DNA of 64,000 nt from Rhinopithecus roxellana (taxonomy: Eukaryota; Chordata; Mammalia; Primates; Cercopithecidae), in contig NC_044566.1 in assembly GCF_007565055.1 (NCBI RefSeq), forward strand, positions 58,387,332-58,451,331, read 5' to 3'. The notes below the pieces were generated by a model. The model had not been told where the DNA came from. It saw nothing but the letters and a program-made list of their open reading frames with translations, and did not search any database. A program made the position numbers and the translations under genes. Positions 42,665-55,899 of this stretch are shown piece by piece. Numbering within the stretch: position 1 is the first letter of the stretch; each line of letters opens with the position of its first letter.

Positions 42665-44474
42665 AGATATATATTTTACTAGAAATTATTTTGTTCTTTC
42701 AATTACTTTGAAGATACACTAAGCAGTTATGAATTAGATGAAATTAGCAAAGTTTGCAACAATGTTAGGCATGAACGAGTGATAATGCTGAGCCCATTTC
42801 AACCAGAAATAGATGAATTTAGTTTTGCTCATGGCCTGAGATCTATCTATACTATATAGTGGCTCAAAGGAAAGATGATCAGCCCAGCCAGGCATTGACC
42901 TCAGTAAGCCATTTCTAAACAGAGGAAGCTCTAACTTCCTCATGTTGCCCAAAAATGCTGCATCGTGGGAAGTCAAACCTAGGTATTTCCAGGGTTCTCA
43001 CTCCAGCTGTCTATTCAACCACAGCCTGAGCCACCTGCTGCTAACCACAAACCTCCTCAACCAAGGACAGTGGGGATCTAGGACCATGTCTTTTGCATTA
43101 TGTTTGGTGCCTAAGGAATGTTGAGACTGCTTAAGAATAGGAATTTCACTCTTGCAATGGAGCTAAATGTCCAGGTCTGGGAAAGAATGCTGCTACCAAA
43201 GGTGGCTCTTCAGGCTTTTATTGTGTCCCACAGCTTGGTTCCAGACACCAACTCTTTATCCTTCAGTCATCCTAGGGTGACTAATGTCTATCAGTTGCCT
43301 CAATGTATCCTTATATTGAACCTAAATCTTCTTGGGTTAACTTATGGAGAATGGACAGAAATGACTTGGGGAAGAATGAGTATAACAAGTGAGCATGTAT
43401 AGAACCCAAAAGATCTGAATATTAAGGCCTTTTTGGAAATAAATCCCTCTTTTTCATTTTATTGCTGTAAACTGTCAAGCTTGCTTTCCAACTACTGTGT
43501 CACATAAATGCCAACTCATTTTCATGTACTTTCTGAAAGAGATAACAGAAACAGCAAAACAACAAATATGATTGTAAAAATGACTTTGACATAATTAAAT
43601 GGGTATCAATTTATTTTCCCCATACCAATTAATGTAAATGTGTAGAAAGAAAATTGTATCATGTTTATACATCACTTCTGGTAAGAACATTGGGTGAAAA
43701 GTAACTGAGTCTTATTTCAATCATGTACCAGAACACACAAGGCGTCCATGGGCTTCACCAAACACAGTTTGTCTGTTCTAGTCAGGTTTGCTTCTAAAAC
43801 TCTGGTTCCCTAAGGAGAGAAGGCCTGCTTAAGGCTGAGCTAGTTCTCCCAGAGGGAACAGCCAAAATGGAAAACTTCACATCTGCAGTCCAAACAGCAA
43901 TTCAACCTCCCATGAAGAATAATATTTTTATTTAACTGATTCAATCAAAGCAGTAATCTCAAAATTCTTCATGCATTTCTTGGGCTTTTCAATAAAAGAG
44001 AGGTTATAGTCAGGACACGGATTTAACTATGGAGGAGGAGAAGCTACTATTAATTTTGCCTGCCAAAAAATCAATAACTAATGTTTTAACTTTTCTCTCT
44101 CTTTCTTTGTCACTCACTCCTTGGTTTAAGAAATAAAGTCTGTGTGTATTCTTTCCTGTGATTTATGGGCTAGTTTGAGATATTAGGAAAGTAAGTCAAT
44201 AGCCGCTTTAGAAAATCCCAGTGGGAAAATTTTTTGATCCAGGAGTCAATCAGAACTCACACCTCCAACAAGGACTTCTCTTTGATATCTTCAAATCCTA
44301 TTTTCTGGTGACTATTACCTACAATTACTAGGAAACTCATTGCAATTGGAAAGTAAGCTCTCAGATTTCAAGACATTTATAGTATTCTGTTGGGACATCA
44401 GCTTCTCCAACAGATTGTATTTGCTGATGTATATAAATAAGACTTCAAAGCTCTATTGAAATGGAAGAGTTCCC
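42665..44474. other. No recognisable feature (same as 36,132-37,941)
   Basis: Duplicate of the unassigned part of copy 1. Confidence 0.45.
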
Positions 44475-45223
44475 TGACCCCCCTTTCAGGACGTGCAACA
44501 GGGGTGTGGCTTGTCTGTTTGGCTGCCACTGCTGCTCAAACCCCTTAAGGGAAGAAGAGTGCACAAACAGGCAAGTGCAGGAGCCAGGGTGAGCACTTTT
44601 GGGCTCCGGCCCCACGGTAGCATCTAGGGGTGGGTGCCTGCAACTTCCAAAGCCCTAGTGGGCATGCTACAGTGGTCTTTTAGCTCTGCCATCTATAGAT
44701 GGCTTAAGTGTTAATCAGCTCAGTGCCCTCTTGGTACCCAAGTTCTTGTCTGGCGTCTGGCAACCAGGAAGAATCAGGTCACACACGGACTTGAAGGATA
44801 GTGAATGCAGAGTTTTAATTGAGCGATGGAGGTGGCTCTCAGGGAATGGATGGGAAGCTGGAAAGGGGACGGGGTGGGAAGATGATCAAACTTCCAAATG
44901 GAGTTTGGCCATTCAGCGGCTGGTCTCCTCTCTGACCATTCCCAGTTGAACTCTTCTTGACATCAGACTCTCCTCTTCTCTCCGTCTGTGTCATGCCATT
45001 CTGCTGCTCTTCTGCCCTTCTGTTCACCTGCTCATGGAACCTGGGGTTTGGGTTTATCTGGGTACAGGATAGAGGGTGTGGTGGGCCAAAAGGCAACTTT
45101 TGGGTGTGAAAACAGGAATGCTTGTTCCCATTTAGGGTTGCAAGTTTCCAAGCTTGAGGGTGGGGCTTTTGCCAGGGAACCACCCTCTTCTACATAGTAT
45201 TTCCCTGTCTCCCGTTTGTATCA
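44475..45223 (-). mobile_element. ERV1-type LTR, MER52-like, reverse (copy 2)
   Basis: Same landmarks as the copy at 37,942-38,690, shifted by 6,533. Confidence 0.6.
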
Positions 45224-45509
45224 CTATGTTTGTCATTTCTGATGGCAGACAATAGGAAAGAACAATAGGAAAAGGGATGAATGGATCCAAAGAATATTCC
45301 CACTGAGACTAGCAATCTTAGAATTTGTGCTTAGAGAGTAGCAGCATCACCCCTTTTGCCTTCACTTTGACCATCTAAGGTTTTAAAGACTATTTCTTGA
45401 AGCAATGTCAACATTAAGGACCTACATTTACTTCTCATTAAGAATCTTACAAGTGGTAATAAAATTGTTTTTATTTCATTTAAGATCGGTCAAGTTTTTA
45501 TTACATTTA

Positions 45510-46537
45510 GAAAAATTGCCATCCAGCTGTTTGGAGACCAAAAGCATATCAATGTTAATGACAGTCAAAGTCAGATGGAGCCACCTTAGGACACCAGACT
45601 TTCATATCCAGTTACTGGATGCCAGTCTATTTTTGTTCTAGAATCTCAATGTCAGACTGTTTTCTGCATCTTAATCTGTTTCTGGCCCAGGCTGAGGTCA
45701 TAGAGAGCTCCCTTCATTTCCATTTCTTCAAGCCAAGCTTCTTCTAAATGAAAAACTTTCCTCCCCTTCTTGCGTATGTCTAGGGAGCTCATATGCTTTA
45801 GTTTTTGTTTGATCTTCAGTTTCTCTAAACCTACAGTCAGTATTTCTCTTTTAGAGTAGGCAGAGAGGTGCCTCATATTTGCTTACGAATAATTTGTCTT
45901 CTATCTAGATGCCCAGAAGTACTAAGTGATTTTCACAATATAGCACTACAAAGGATGACATAGATACATGCATCTCTATGCATGTATATGCATAGACCAT
46001 CTCTAGAAGGATACATGAGAAATGAATAAAAAGGGGTTTTTCTGGGGAGAGTAACTGAGGGGTTCAGGATAACTGGTTAGGAGGAAGACTTATTTTACAC
46101 TGTCTTCTCTTTTGTCGTGTTTGAATCTTTTTACAATGTATTGTATTATTCAAATAAAAAATGGATTTAATTATTTAAAGAAAAAGCTAACAGAGAAAAT
46201 GCATGGTATAGAATGGTACACTTAGCATGGTTCCATTTGGATAAACAAAAGGATCTGAGCATATACATGGAACATTTCTAGAAGGATACATAAGAGTTAA
46301 TATTGCTTAACTCTAATGAAGGGGCATGGATTCTGGAATAGGTAAGAGAGACTTCTTATCCATAATATTTTTAATTACAAAGGAAAATGTAAATATAACA
46401 TATTAAATGGGGGTGGACTAAGAAAAAGAGACATGATGTCTAATCTCACAATTTCTAAAGGATCATGTGTTCTTGAACTAAGTGACATACTATCATTTCA
46501 ATAACCAAGGCTGCCCCTAAACACACATATGCATGCG

Positions 46538-46571
<34 letters not shown>

Positions 46572-47465
46572 GCCATACACAAAGATCACTGGCTTTACTG
46601 AACATGACTTTACATTTTAACAGTAAACACGAGTTATCCAAGTAACATGCCTAGTTTTTCACAAAACTAAGTCATTTTTCTAACTCTTGTGTCATTAATG
46701 ACACGTCAAACACAATCTGCTGTGATTGTCAAGATTGCATGAGAGAAACATAACTTTAGTTTCTAATACCTGTACTGATAATTTATGCAACATCTTTCCT
46801 TTTAAGGCACCCAGTAAGTTTGATGAAAACAGAGACACATCTATCTATCGTTCTGAATTTAGAGAGTTACCTGGAGAAATTAGGTTTGAAAAAAGGAAAA
46901 GAAAAAAAAAATACATCCCCACCACTCTGTTCTCTCCTCATGGGAACTTGAGTATAGGAATGACTGTTGGGAAAGTACTTCGCTCTATTGCCCTGTCCCT
47001 ATATGCTTCACAGCAGAATCACCCTTGTTCCCAAGAGCATGTCAGACTTCACTAAAGAATGAATTCAGGAATTCCAGTGTTTGTGTGAGTGTGTATGTTG
47101 CAGTTGGGGGCATTCTTCATATCACATTTACTTTGTGTTTTATAAAAAATAAGAAGAAAGGTAATGTTTCTTATCATATAGCCACGAAGAACCCACAACA
47201 GAATAATCAATTAAGTCTTTAAAATGCAGATTTATGTTATACCACCCTGCCCTCAAAACATACTAAGTCATTGCCCTGGAGGGAGAGCCTCATATCTATA
47301 TTTAAAACAAATTACTCAGGCAATACTCACACCCATAATTATTTGAGATTCATGGATCTAAGAAACAAAGGCAGTAATAATACTATGATTGACAATGATT
47401 GTATGCTTTCTATTTTTCAGTGACTATTACCACCACCCTGCAAACAACCCTCATCACTCACCAGG
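45510..47465. other. Mostly unassigned; old L1M/HAL1 3'UTR-like traces at 45,990-46,400
   Basis: Around 46,001 and 46,273 similar phrases ('tctagaaggatacat') each precede a sequence like an old L1 3'UTR ('acaatgtattgtattattca'). Both are weak. No Alu occurs from 42,665 to 49,419, in contrast with the block at 39.2-42.4 kb. Confidence 0.4.
46535..46572. repeat. (CG)n(CA)n alternating purine-pyrimidine microsatellite
   Basis: A short GCGCGCGCGC run passes directly into about 12 CA units, a sequence able to adopt Z-DNA. Confidence 0.95.
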
Positions 47466-47904
47466 ACCATTGCCTCAGCCTGTCACCCGGTGACCCTTAT
47501 TTTAATTTTATTTCCCCACCACCATCCCCACAGCAGCCAGATCCTTTTCAGAGACAAATACTCTCTGTGACTCCACTCCTTCAGGTCTTCTAATGACTTC
47601 TTATCTCATTCAGAATAAATTAAGAATCTCATCCAAACATTTTTCCATGACCTTCAAGACCCTGCATGAATTAGCCTTTCTAACTTCTTGAACTTCTTTC
47701 ACCCTCTGCCTCTCCCCTGCTTCTTTAGCAACTCTGGTTTTCATCCTGACCCTTGGACACATCAAGGACACTCTCACCTCCAATTCTTTGCACTTACTAT
47801 TTCCTCTTCCACAGAAAACTCTTCCCTGGGTTATACATAAGTCTTACTCTTCCAATTAATTTGGTATTCATTTAAGAGAGAAATAAATATTTTCTCTATA
47901 AGGA

Positions 47905-48445
47905 GACCCTCTGTGGCAAGCAGCCTCTAAGCTCATGTCTACAGAGACCCACTTCTTGGTATTCATAATTATCTCTCCTGGAATAATTTGCTTTTAACCA
48001 ATAGCAGATAGCAACACTGGGGGGTTGTCACATAAATAATTCGGTTATAAAGATTATTACTTCTTCCATGGTGGCAGGGTGTCTCTTTTGCAAGCTTTGA
48101 TGAGATAAGCTGCCATGTTGGAGAGGCCCATGTGGCAAGAAGCCGAATGCAGCCTCCGGCCAACAGTCTGGCCACAGGCCTGAGGCCCTCAGTCTACCAG
48201 CTCTCAAGGCATCAAATCTAGTCAACCACCACATAAGGGAGCTTGTAAGTGGAGCTTTCCCCACTTGGGCCTTCAGATAAGACTTCAGCCCTTGCCAACT
48301 CCTTGATTGCAACCTTATGAGATATCCTGAAGCTAATCATTGTCCAGATTCTTGATCCACAGGAACTGTGAGATAATTAATATATATTGTTTTAAGCTAA
48401 TAATTTCTGGGGTAATTTTTTACTCAGCCATTGATAGCTGACACA
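47905..48445 (+). mobile_element. Old LTR, MaLR/MLT1-like, inside L2
   Basis: 'gctgccatgttggagaggcc', 'ccttcagataagacttcagc', 'ccttgattgcaaccttatga', 'atccacaggaactgtgagat' and 'attgttttaagctaataa' parallel the copy at 31,590-32,095. It is old but younger than the L2 it interrupts. Confidence 0.65.
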
Positions 48446-48546
48446 GCCTCCTTACCTGCCATTTATAAAATACCACCTTGCCATTTATCCTGTCTCCTGG
48501 CCCTGCTTTTTTTCTTCCTAGTCCACATCACCACCAGGCATTATGT

Positions 48547-48547
48547 A

Positions 48548-48612
<65 letters not shown>
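48547..48612. repeat. (TATG)n(TG)n(TATG)n microsatellite
   Basis: About 25 uninterrupted TG units between short TATG runs. Long enough to be polymorphic. Confidence 0.97.
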
Positions 48613-48754
48613 TTTGTCTGTCTTCACTTACTGGACTTTTACCCCCTTTTGTTCATTGTTATATATCCATGGGCTAGAAGCAGTCTTGGCACATTGTAAA
48701 TTCTCAATAAGTATTTACTGAATTAGTGAATTCATCATTGAATTTTTCCAACCA

Positions 48755-48905
48755 ATGCCTTATATATGTGCATTACTATCTATTTTTTTATGAGGAAATA
48801 GAGATGTAGAGATTTTAAGAACATGTCAGATCACAACTAATAAGTAGTTGAGACAGGATTTGAATCCAGTCTGTCTGACTCTTTTTCCATTTATAACAAT
48901 GTTTC
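48755..48905 (-). mobile_element. MIR SINE remnant, reverse
   Basis: 'tttttatgaggaaatagaga', 'agaacatgtcagatcacaac', 'gacaggatttgaatccagtc' and 'tgtctgactc' follow the reversed MIR core. Confidence 0.8.
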
Positions 48906-49409
48906 TTAACTGAGGGTTTCTTAAACTGGAAGTTCACAAGTCTCTAAGGATTTGAAGCTAACTCTTAGTAGTTTAAATCTGTTTAATTAAAAAACCTGTG
49001 TTGACAATCTGAAAATACAAATATATTCTGAGTCACATGGATGTCGATTATTTTACATAATCTTGCCACATCAGGGCAGAAGCTTACGTAAGTGATCAGG
49101 TGAGCTCTATTTTAGTTATAGTGTCCTTCCTGACTCCCAGCCTGTAGACTGCAAGTTCCAGCATCTGATGTGAGGGCAACAGCCTCACAGAGATGGTTTA
49201 ACCAGCTCCACAGTTGCATAAGAACAGACCCCAGCAATAAAGCCCTTGATAAAGTGGTTCTTTTCTTCTGATTGAATGGACAATGAATGACACACTAGCT
49301 CAGTATGTTTCAAAACAGGGTTGTAAAATGGACAAATACAACCAGTAAAATTTAGTGATGACTTGCCTAGAATTTCAAACAAATGATACCTTATCAAAAC
49401 ATCAAAACA
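48906..49409. other. No recognisable feature
   Basis: Unassigned sequence between a MIR and an Alu. Confidence 0.45.
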
Positions 49410-49419
49410 GTTCATTGCT

Positions 49420-50690
<1,271 letters not shown>

Positions 50691-50694
50691 TTTA

Positions 50695-50905
50695 CAGAGA
50701 AATAACAGTGACTACCTATGGAATACCTACTAATGCCTTGCTCCGTGCTAAGTGCTTAGCATGTTATTCTGTTTATCCTCATATCATCCTGGTGAAGTAG
50801 GTATTACTATCTCTAACTAGCACAAGGTCATGGGAGGGTAGAAGCTGGGTGAAGCAAGGTCTCAAACTCAAGTTATCTGATTCCAAAGTCAATAATCTTG
50901 ACCCC
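50695..50905 (-). mobile_element. MIR SINE remnant, reverse
   Basis: 'ttgctccgtgctaagtgctt', 'tttatcctcatatcatcctg', 'gtgaagtaggtattactatc', 'gcacaaggtcatggg' and 'caatcttgacccc' are reversed MIR phrases in order. Confidence 0.75.
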
Positions 50906-51176
50906 ATTTTTGAATCTACTAACACTAGTTATTTATTTTGTGTTGCAGAACTCCAAGGTTTTCATCAGCATTTAAACAGAACTAAAATTATTTTACAATA
51001 TTTGGGTTTGAATCTACTTCCAAATATCCTGTGGTAGTATAAGCAATTTGGTATGGCCTTCCATATGGGCAAAAATTTGATTTTGAAGATTTTTACATTT
51101 TAAGATTTTTTTAAATATAAAAATGTCACCTTTGTTTTTGTTGTTGTTGTTGTTGTTATTATTGTTTGCTTTGTTT

Positions 51177-51856
51177 TTTTTAGAGACAAAGTGTCACTGT
51201 GTTGCCCAGGCTGGAGTGCAGTGGTGTGATCTTGGCTCACTGCTACCTCTACCTCCCAGCTTCAAGCAATTCTCATGCCTCAGCTTTCTGATTAGCTGGA
51301 GGTAAAGGCATGTACCGCTACGCCCAGCTAATTTTTGTATTTTTAGTACAGACAGGGTTTCACCATTGAGGGGCAGAGTTAGTGGGACTTCCTGGGCCGG
51401 TTTGGGGTCTTTGACAGAAGACCCCTGTGACTCAGGGTTTTGAGTTCTTAACCAATCGAGTGAAGGATTCAAAATTAACCACTCCAAGGGAGGATTGAAA
51501 AAAGAACCACTCTCAATGGACAAAAAGAAAGAAAGGGGAGGAGGTAACACAGGGATATAAGCCCTAGTCACCCGAGCCAGCTATGGCAACCCTTCCAAGT
51601 ACCCTTCCACCACGTGGAAGTTTTCCTTTCATTTTGTTCAATAAACTGCACTGCTGCTCACTCTCCTGGTCTGTGGACTCTTTTTGAGCTGTAACACTCA
51701 CGTTGAAGGTCCACAGCTTCATTCTTCGAAGCTACTGAGACCACGAACCCATTTGCAGGAAAAACTCCTGACTCACCATGGTGGCCAGGCTGGTCTTGAA
51801 CTCCTGACCTCAAATGATCCACCCGCCTTGGTCTCTCAAAGTGCTGGGATTACAGT
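51177..51856 (-). mobile_element. Alu SINE, reverse, split by a solo LTR and 5' truncated
   Basis: Parts at 51,177-51,366 and 51,776-51,856 rejoin at 'gggtttcaccat' / 'ggtggccaggctggtc'. A GTT-rich tail lies upstream at 51,138-51,160. The Alu 5' end is missing after 'gggattacag'. Confidence 0.93.
51367..51775 (+). mobile_element. Solo gammaretrovirus-like LTR, 409 bp, TSD CCAT
   Basis: The block begins TGAGGGGCAGAG, ends CTGACTCA and is flanked by CCAT at 51,363-51,366 and 51,776-51,779. TG...CA ends and a 4-bp duplication are typical of gammaretroviruses. A TATA-like 'gggatataagccc' lies at 51,550 and AATAAA at 51,640-51,645, giving forward orientation with a U3-R-U5 plan. It interrupts an Alu, so it is younger than that Alu. 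Its length and ends fit the PtERV1/CERV1 or related Old World primate gammaretroviral LTRs; I cannot confirm the family without a search. No internal viral sequence remains. Confidence 0.9.
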
Positions 51857-52574
51857 CAGCCTTGTTTTCTATGTGCTTAGAATCTAAGTTATATGGATCG
51901 TTTTTCCGGTCAAAAACAGAGAAAAGCTATCTATACTTTAAGTACTCACTTATAATTTCCATCTTTAATTACTGACAATCCAAATCTTGACAAAAAACTC
52001 CTGAAGAAAATTGAGATTTCTGATGATTTTACTAACAATGATTTCGCCTATTTCTAAGCTCTGTCCATAATTATACTTAGAGCATCTAAAAACTTTAGCC
52101 GGGATTATATTATTTTGTGCCTCACAGAAATACTTTCCCAGATGTACAATTGGCTATTAAGTCTTTAAATATGTTAGAAAATATGCTATTTATTCCTGAT
52201 CATTATTATATTATTTATTCATTCACTTATTAATCAATATCTCTTCTGGACACTATGTTTATTACTAAGGATATGAAGACAAAAAGAAAGTACACATAAT
52301 CCTTGATCTCCATGATTTAACAAAGCAACTGGGAATAAAAGGAATAAAATAAAATAATTGTAACAAGAAATTGTGAACTTAAAATTACATCACAAGAAAC
52401 AGTTGATCTTTCCTGATGAATTAATACTTTTTCTTCTATTAAATAATAAAAGCCGTTAAAGTCATCATGAACTCTTTTTGTCGTACCTCTTTATCTGACA
52501 ACCACATTTTGCGTTCAGGTGCATCAATTTCTCTTTACTTGGATATTCTTATACAAATATTTATCAATTTTAAC
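51857..52574. other. Mostly unassigned; old repeat-like stretch at 52,215-52,345
   Basis: 'cattcacttattaatcaata', 'ttctggacactatg' and 'tccttgatctccatgattta' resemble the repeat near 25,066. The rest shows nothing. Confidence 0.4.
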
Positions 52575-52590
52575 ACATCTTTCTCTTAAT

Positions 52591-52905
52591 TTTTATTTTT
52601 TTCTTGAGGCAAAGCCTTGCTCTGTCACCCAAGCTGGAGTGCCGTGGCACGATCTCGGTTCACTGCAACCTGAGGCTGATTCTCCTGCCTCAGGCTCCTG
52701 GGTAGCTGGGATTATAAACTCCTGCCACCACACCCAGCTAATTTTTGTATTTTTAGTAGAGATGGGGTTGCACCATGTTGGCCAGGCTGGTCTCGAACTC
52801 TTGACCTCAGGTGATGCATCCGCCTCGGCCTCCCAAAGTGCTGAGCTTACAGGCGTGAGCTTCCCAAAGTGCTGGGATCACAGGCATGAGCCACCACACC
52901 TGGCC
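52591..52905 (-). mobile_element. Alu SINE, reverse, with 31-bp terminal tandem duplication
   Basis: A reverse Alu with deletion of part of the right arm near 52,670. Its 5'-end region, starting TCCCAAAGTGCTG, is present twice (52,831-52,861 and 52,862-52,892). ACATCTTTCTCTTAAT before and ACATCCTTCTCTTTAAT after form the target duplication. Confidence 0.95.
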
Positions 52906-52922
52906 ACATCCTTCTCTTTAAT

Positions 52923-54009
52923 ATCTTAACTCTTGTCCTTTTGCCCTATTTCAATTGTTTTACAGCTTTTGGTGGCTATGTTTTAAACAATTCTTCTCCC
53001 TGCCAGTCCCCCAACACTCACAGACTCTGCTGAAGCCCCTGTGTGTTCAGCCAAAACTACAAAATGATTTTAGAACCAAGGTAGCCCCAGAACAGAAGCA
53101 GACAGAGCAGATCTCAGCCTGTCCTTGGAAACCAGTCTCTGCTGTGGAAACAGAGTGGCCATGACCCTGTTCATGTACCACAGGGTCTCACTGGACCTGA
53201 GGAGCCAAGTTCTTGTTGCATCACTGTTTTTATTTTATTTGTTTTTATATTGGGCCTTTCATCACCATTCTAAAAAGACTTACTCTAGAAACACCTGAAA
53301 AAGACATAATTACAAGAATAAAATGTTTCCTTGTAGAAATATTCTGCCTTTTCAAATGTACAATACTTTTATACCCAGCTCCTCCATAAAACTGCTCCAA
53401 AATTGACCCAATATTCATCAAAAATCCATTTAAAAAGTACTTAGATTTAGTTTCTTGGAGTTCACTCCCCTTCTCCTGGTGGTTTTACTTGTCCCATGGG
53501 ATCTAAATGTTCAGGTGGTAGCCCTGGGTTTGCCATTACTTCTCTGTGTGGAAGATACACATGGAAAGAGTTTTCACTTATAAAAGGAAAAATGCCCCAG
53601 CTGGGTCCGAAATGGAATTTCAGGGTCTTGCTGTTCTCTGATCTTATGAGCTAGATGTCTATTTTCACCACAGCATTAATTTTGGACTGAGGCAGTAAAG
53701 AGAAAACTTTTTTTGCCAGGTTGTTTGTTTCTTTTTAAGTCCTGGGGCTTACAGGAAGGAGACAGGAAAGAATTAGAGGAAGACTAAGAGCTGCTTTTAT
53801 GAAAGACTTTGGAGCCTGATGCCTGAGGGTACAAGAATAGTTGCCTCAGAGGTCCTGCAGTCTGACTATAGGTCAGGTCAGTCTGAGGACTCTCAGGAGT
53901 AGAAAAAGCTGTGCTTGGACAAGGATGGGAGGGCACAGCCCCAAGACCATCCCCTTCTGTAGCAATGACCATGAGGAGAGGCCTTCATCAACAGGCCTCT
54001 GTATCCTAG
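52923..54009. other. No recognisable feature
   Basis: Unassigned. Overlapping short frames on both strands near 53,780-54,170 have no recognisable domain. Confidence 0.45.
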
Positions 54010-54250
54010 CCACAGAAAGCACAGGCTTTGCCATTAGAAAAACTCTACCGGTGAGTCCAGGCTCCACACCACTCTACTTTAGTGGAGTGGCCAATTGCTT
54101 AACAACTCCAGACTTTCTGTTCTCTGACATATACACCAAGGGAAATAATGGCTCCTGTGTCATAAGCTCAGTATGAAGATTAACTGAGATAGTGCTTGGC
54201 AAGCTTTGATCACAATATCTGACGCAAAGCAAGTACTTAATAATTATTAA
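54010..54250 (+). mobile_element. MIR SINE remnant, forward
   Basis: 'ccacagaaagcacaggcttt', 'caattgcttaacaactccag', 'tatgaagattaactgagata', 'gtgcttggcaagc' and 'aaagcaagtacttaataatt' follow MIR order. Confidence 0.65.
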
Positions 54251-55895
54251 CTATAAGAAACAGAAATACAAAAAAGAAAAAGAAGCAGAGCAGGAGATCC
54301 AGGAAGACTAGACCCTGCTATGAGCATCTTTTAGAGAAAGAGAAACTTCCAGGTGACAGAAAGTGCTAAAGTCCCGTCAGGGGTTTAACAAGAAGCCATA
54401 CTTAATAATACTTATATCAACACTAATGTTACTTCATGTGTACTCTCATGGAACTTGTGGATATTTGGGTTGCTTAAGATCAGTATGAAAAGTTACTTTT
54501 CTATGTTTAAAAGAATTTAATATGGCTGATTTTAATTGGATCAAATAATCGGTTGAATTCATTTATATATCCTCTAATTAGTATGAACTTTTATGCCTCA
54601 TCTTGACCAATGAGAGTCTCCTTAGATGTGCTGGTCCCTTAAGTGACCCTTTTCTTGTAGTTGCAAATTCCAGGACCCTCTGTACAACTGTCCTGAGGCG
54701 CTCTTTTAGGGAATATGTATCTACCAGCCTGGTTTTGAATTGTGACTCAGAAGGGTCCCACCTTTCGACTATCCCTGGAGGTTGCATGATAGCCTTTTTT
54801 TTTTTTTTTACTTTCAGTATCCTACTGGCTATATCTTTGGGAAAATAAAACAAAATCTAAGAAAACTTTAAACTTTCTTACAGCAACAAGCTTTAGTCTA
54901 CAGCTCCCAATTTTCTAAAATCTTAAGAGCTTCATGTTATCTTTATTTCTGAGGATAATTTTTTTTAAACTTTGTACCTTCTTCAGGTTTCCAGCTTTTT
55001 CCAGGTAAAGAATGGCAAATAGGGATCAGCTTACAAGTCAACTCCAATACGTTAGGAGTTAGGCAATAGGTGCCAACCGAAAGAAAGGTTCTGAGGTTTT
55101 GATCTGAGTTCAGAGGGAATAGAGTGTGGGGACATGTGGAGGAACCAGATTGGGAACACAGGAGTCCAGGATGATGGCCCAGAAGCCACTTATCTGCTGG
55201 GTGCTGCAGTGTGCTACACTGACCTACCTCCAGAAAAGTCCCACAGGAAGAACATCCACCAGCGTCAACACAACTGACTAGTTGGTTGTCGTTGTTTATA
55301 AGATAATTTCAGTAGAAAGACTTCCATCTCACTGGCTTTTAGACTCGTCCCGGAAAGGTATTTTGGGGGCATTTTCTATAATATAGCAAAATTTGAGTCT
55401 CTTTTAGACCTTCTGAGGCTAACCCACAGTGGTAGCATAATGACTAACTGCATAACATACCAGCCAAGTCCATGCTACTTTATATCAAACATGATGGAAA
55501 TTTTATTAAACTCATAAAACAACTGTACAATAAGAGGTTGTCATGATATATGAATATTGAGACAAATAGTGCGATACAAAAAAAAAAAAAAAAAAAAAAC
55601 AACCAAAACCTCTTCTTCTCTATCCTTGAAATTTTCCACACCTTGACCGTAGTTTCAAAGTCTTTATGATTCTTCATGGCTGTCACTTGATGTGAAAATT
55701 ACCTTTTTAAAAATAAATCTCGTCCACGGTACTGCTTTAATCTCTAACTTAATGCAAAATTATGTTACTTGGTGCATGAGACTCTCTTCACATTGTCAAT
55801 GAAGAGAATTCCCCAGTGCTTAGGTTTTTCAAGAGGTACACTGCTATTTCCACATGTCAGGACTTCTAGTTAAGCAAGACGATTGAACACGCAGT
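54251..55895. other. No recognisable feature
   Basis: Contains a T-run at about 54,797-54,810 and a 22-base A-run near 55,579, but neither sits at the end of an Alu or L1 that I can recognise. The A-run could mark the tail of a degraded retrocopy; I cannot identify a parent. Confidence 0.4.
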
Positions 55896-55899
55896 CTAT

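Larger units (their letters stand above)
47470..48740 (+). mobile_element. L2 LINE 3' end, split by an old LTR and a TG repeat
   Basis: The first part (47,470-47,885) has 'ttcttatctcattcagaata', 'ccttcaagaccctgcatgaa' and 'ccacagaaaactcttccctg'. The second part (about 48,450-48,740) has 'tatatccatgggctagaagc', 'cagtcttggcacattgtaaa' and 'ctcaataagtatttactga'. They are collinear in L2 once the LTR at 47,905-48,445 is removed. Confidence 0.75.

Noticed and set aside
48545..48612. Cysteine/valine-rich peptide frames across the TG tract
   Set aside because: Pure translation of a dinucleotide microsatellite.
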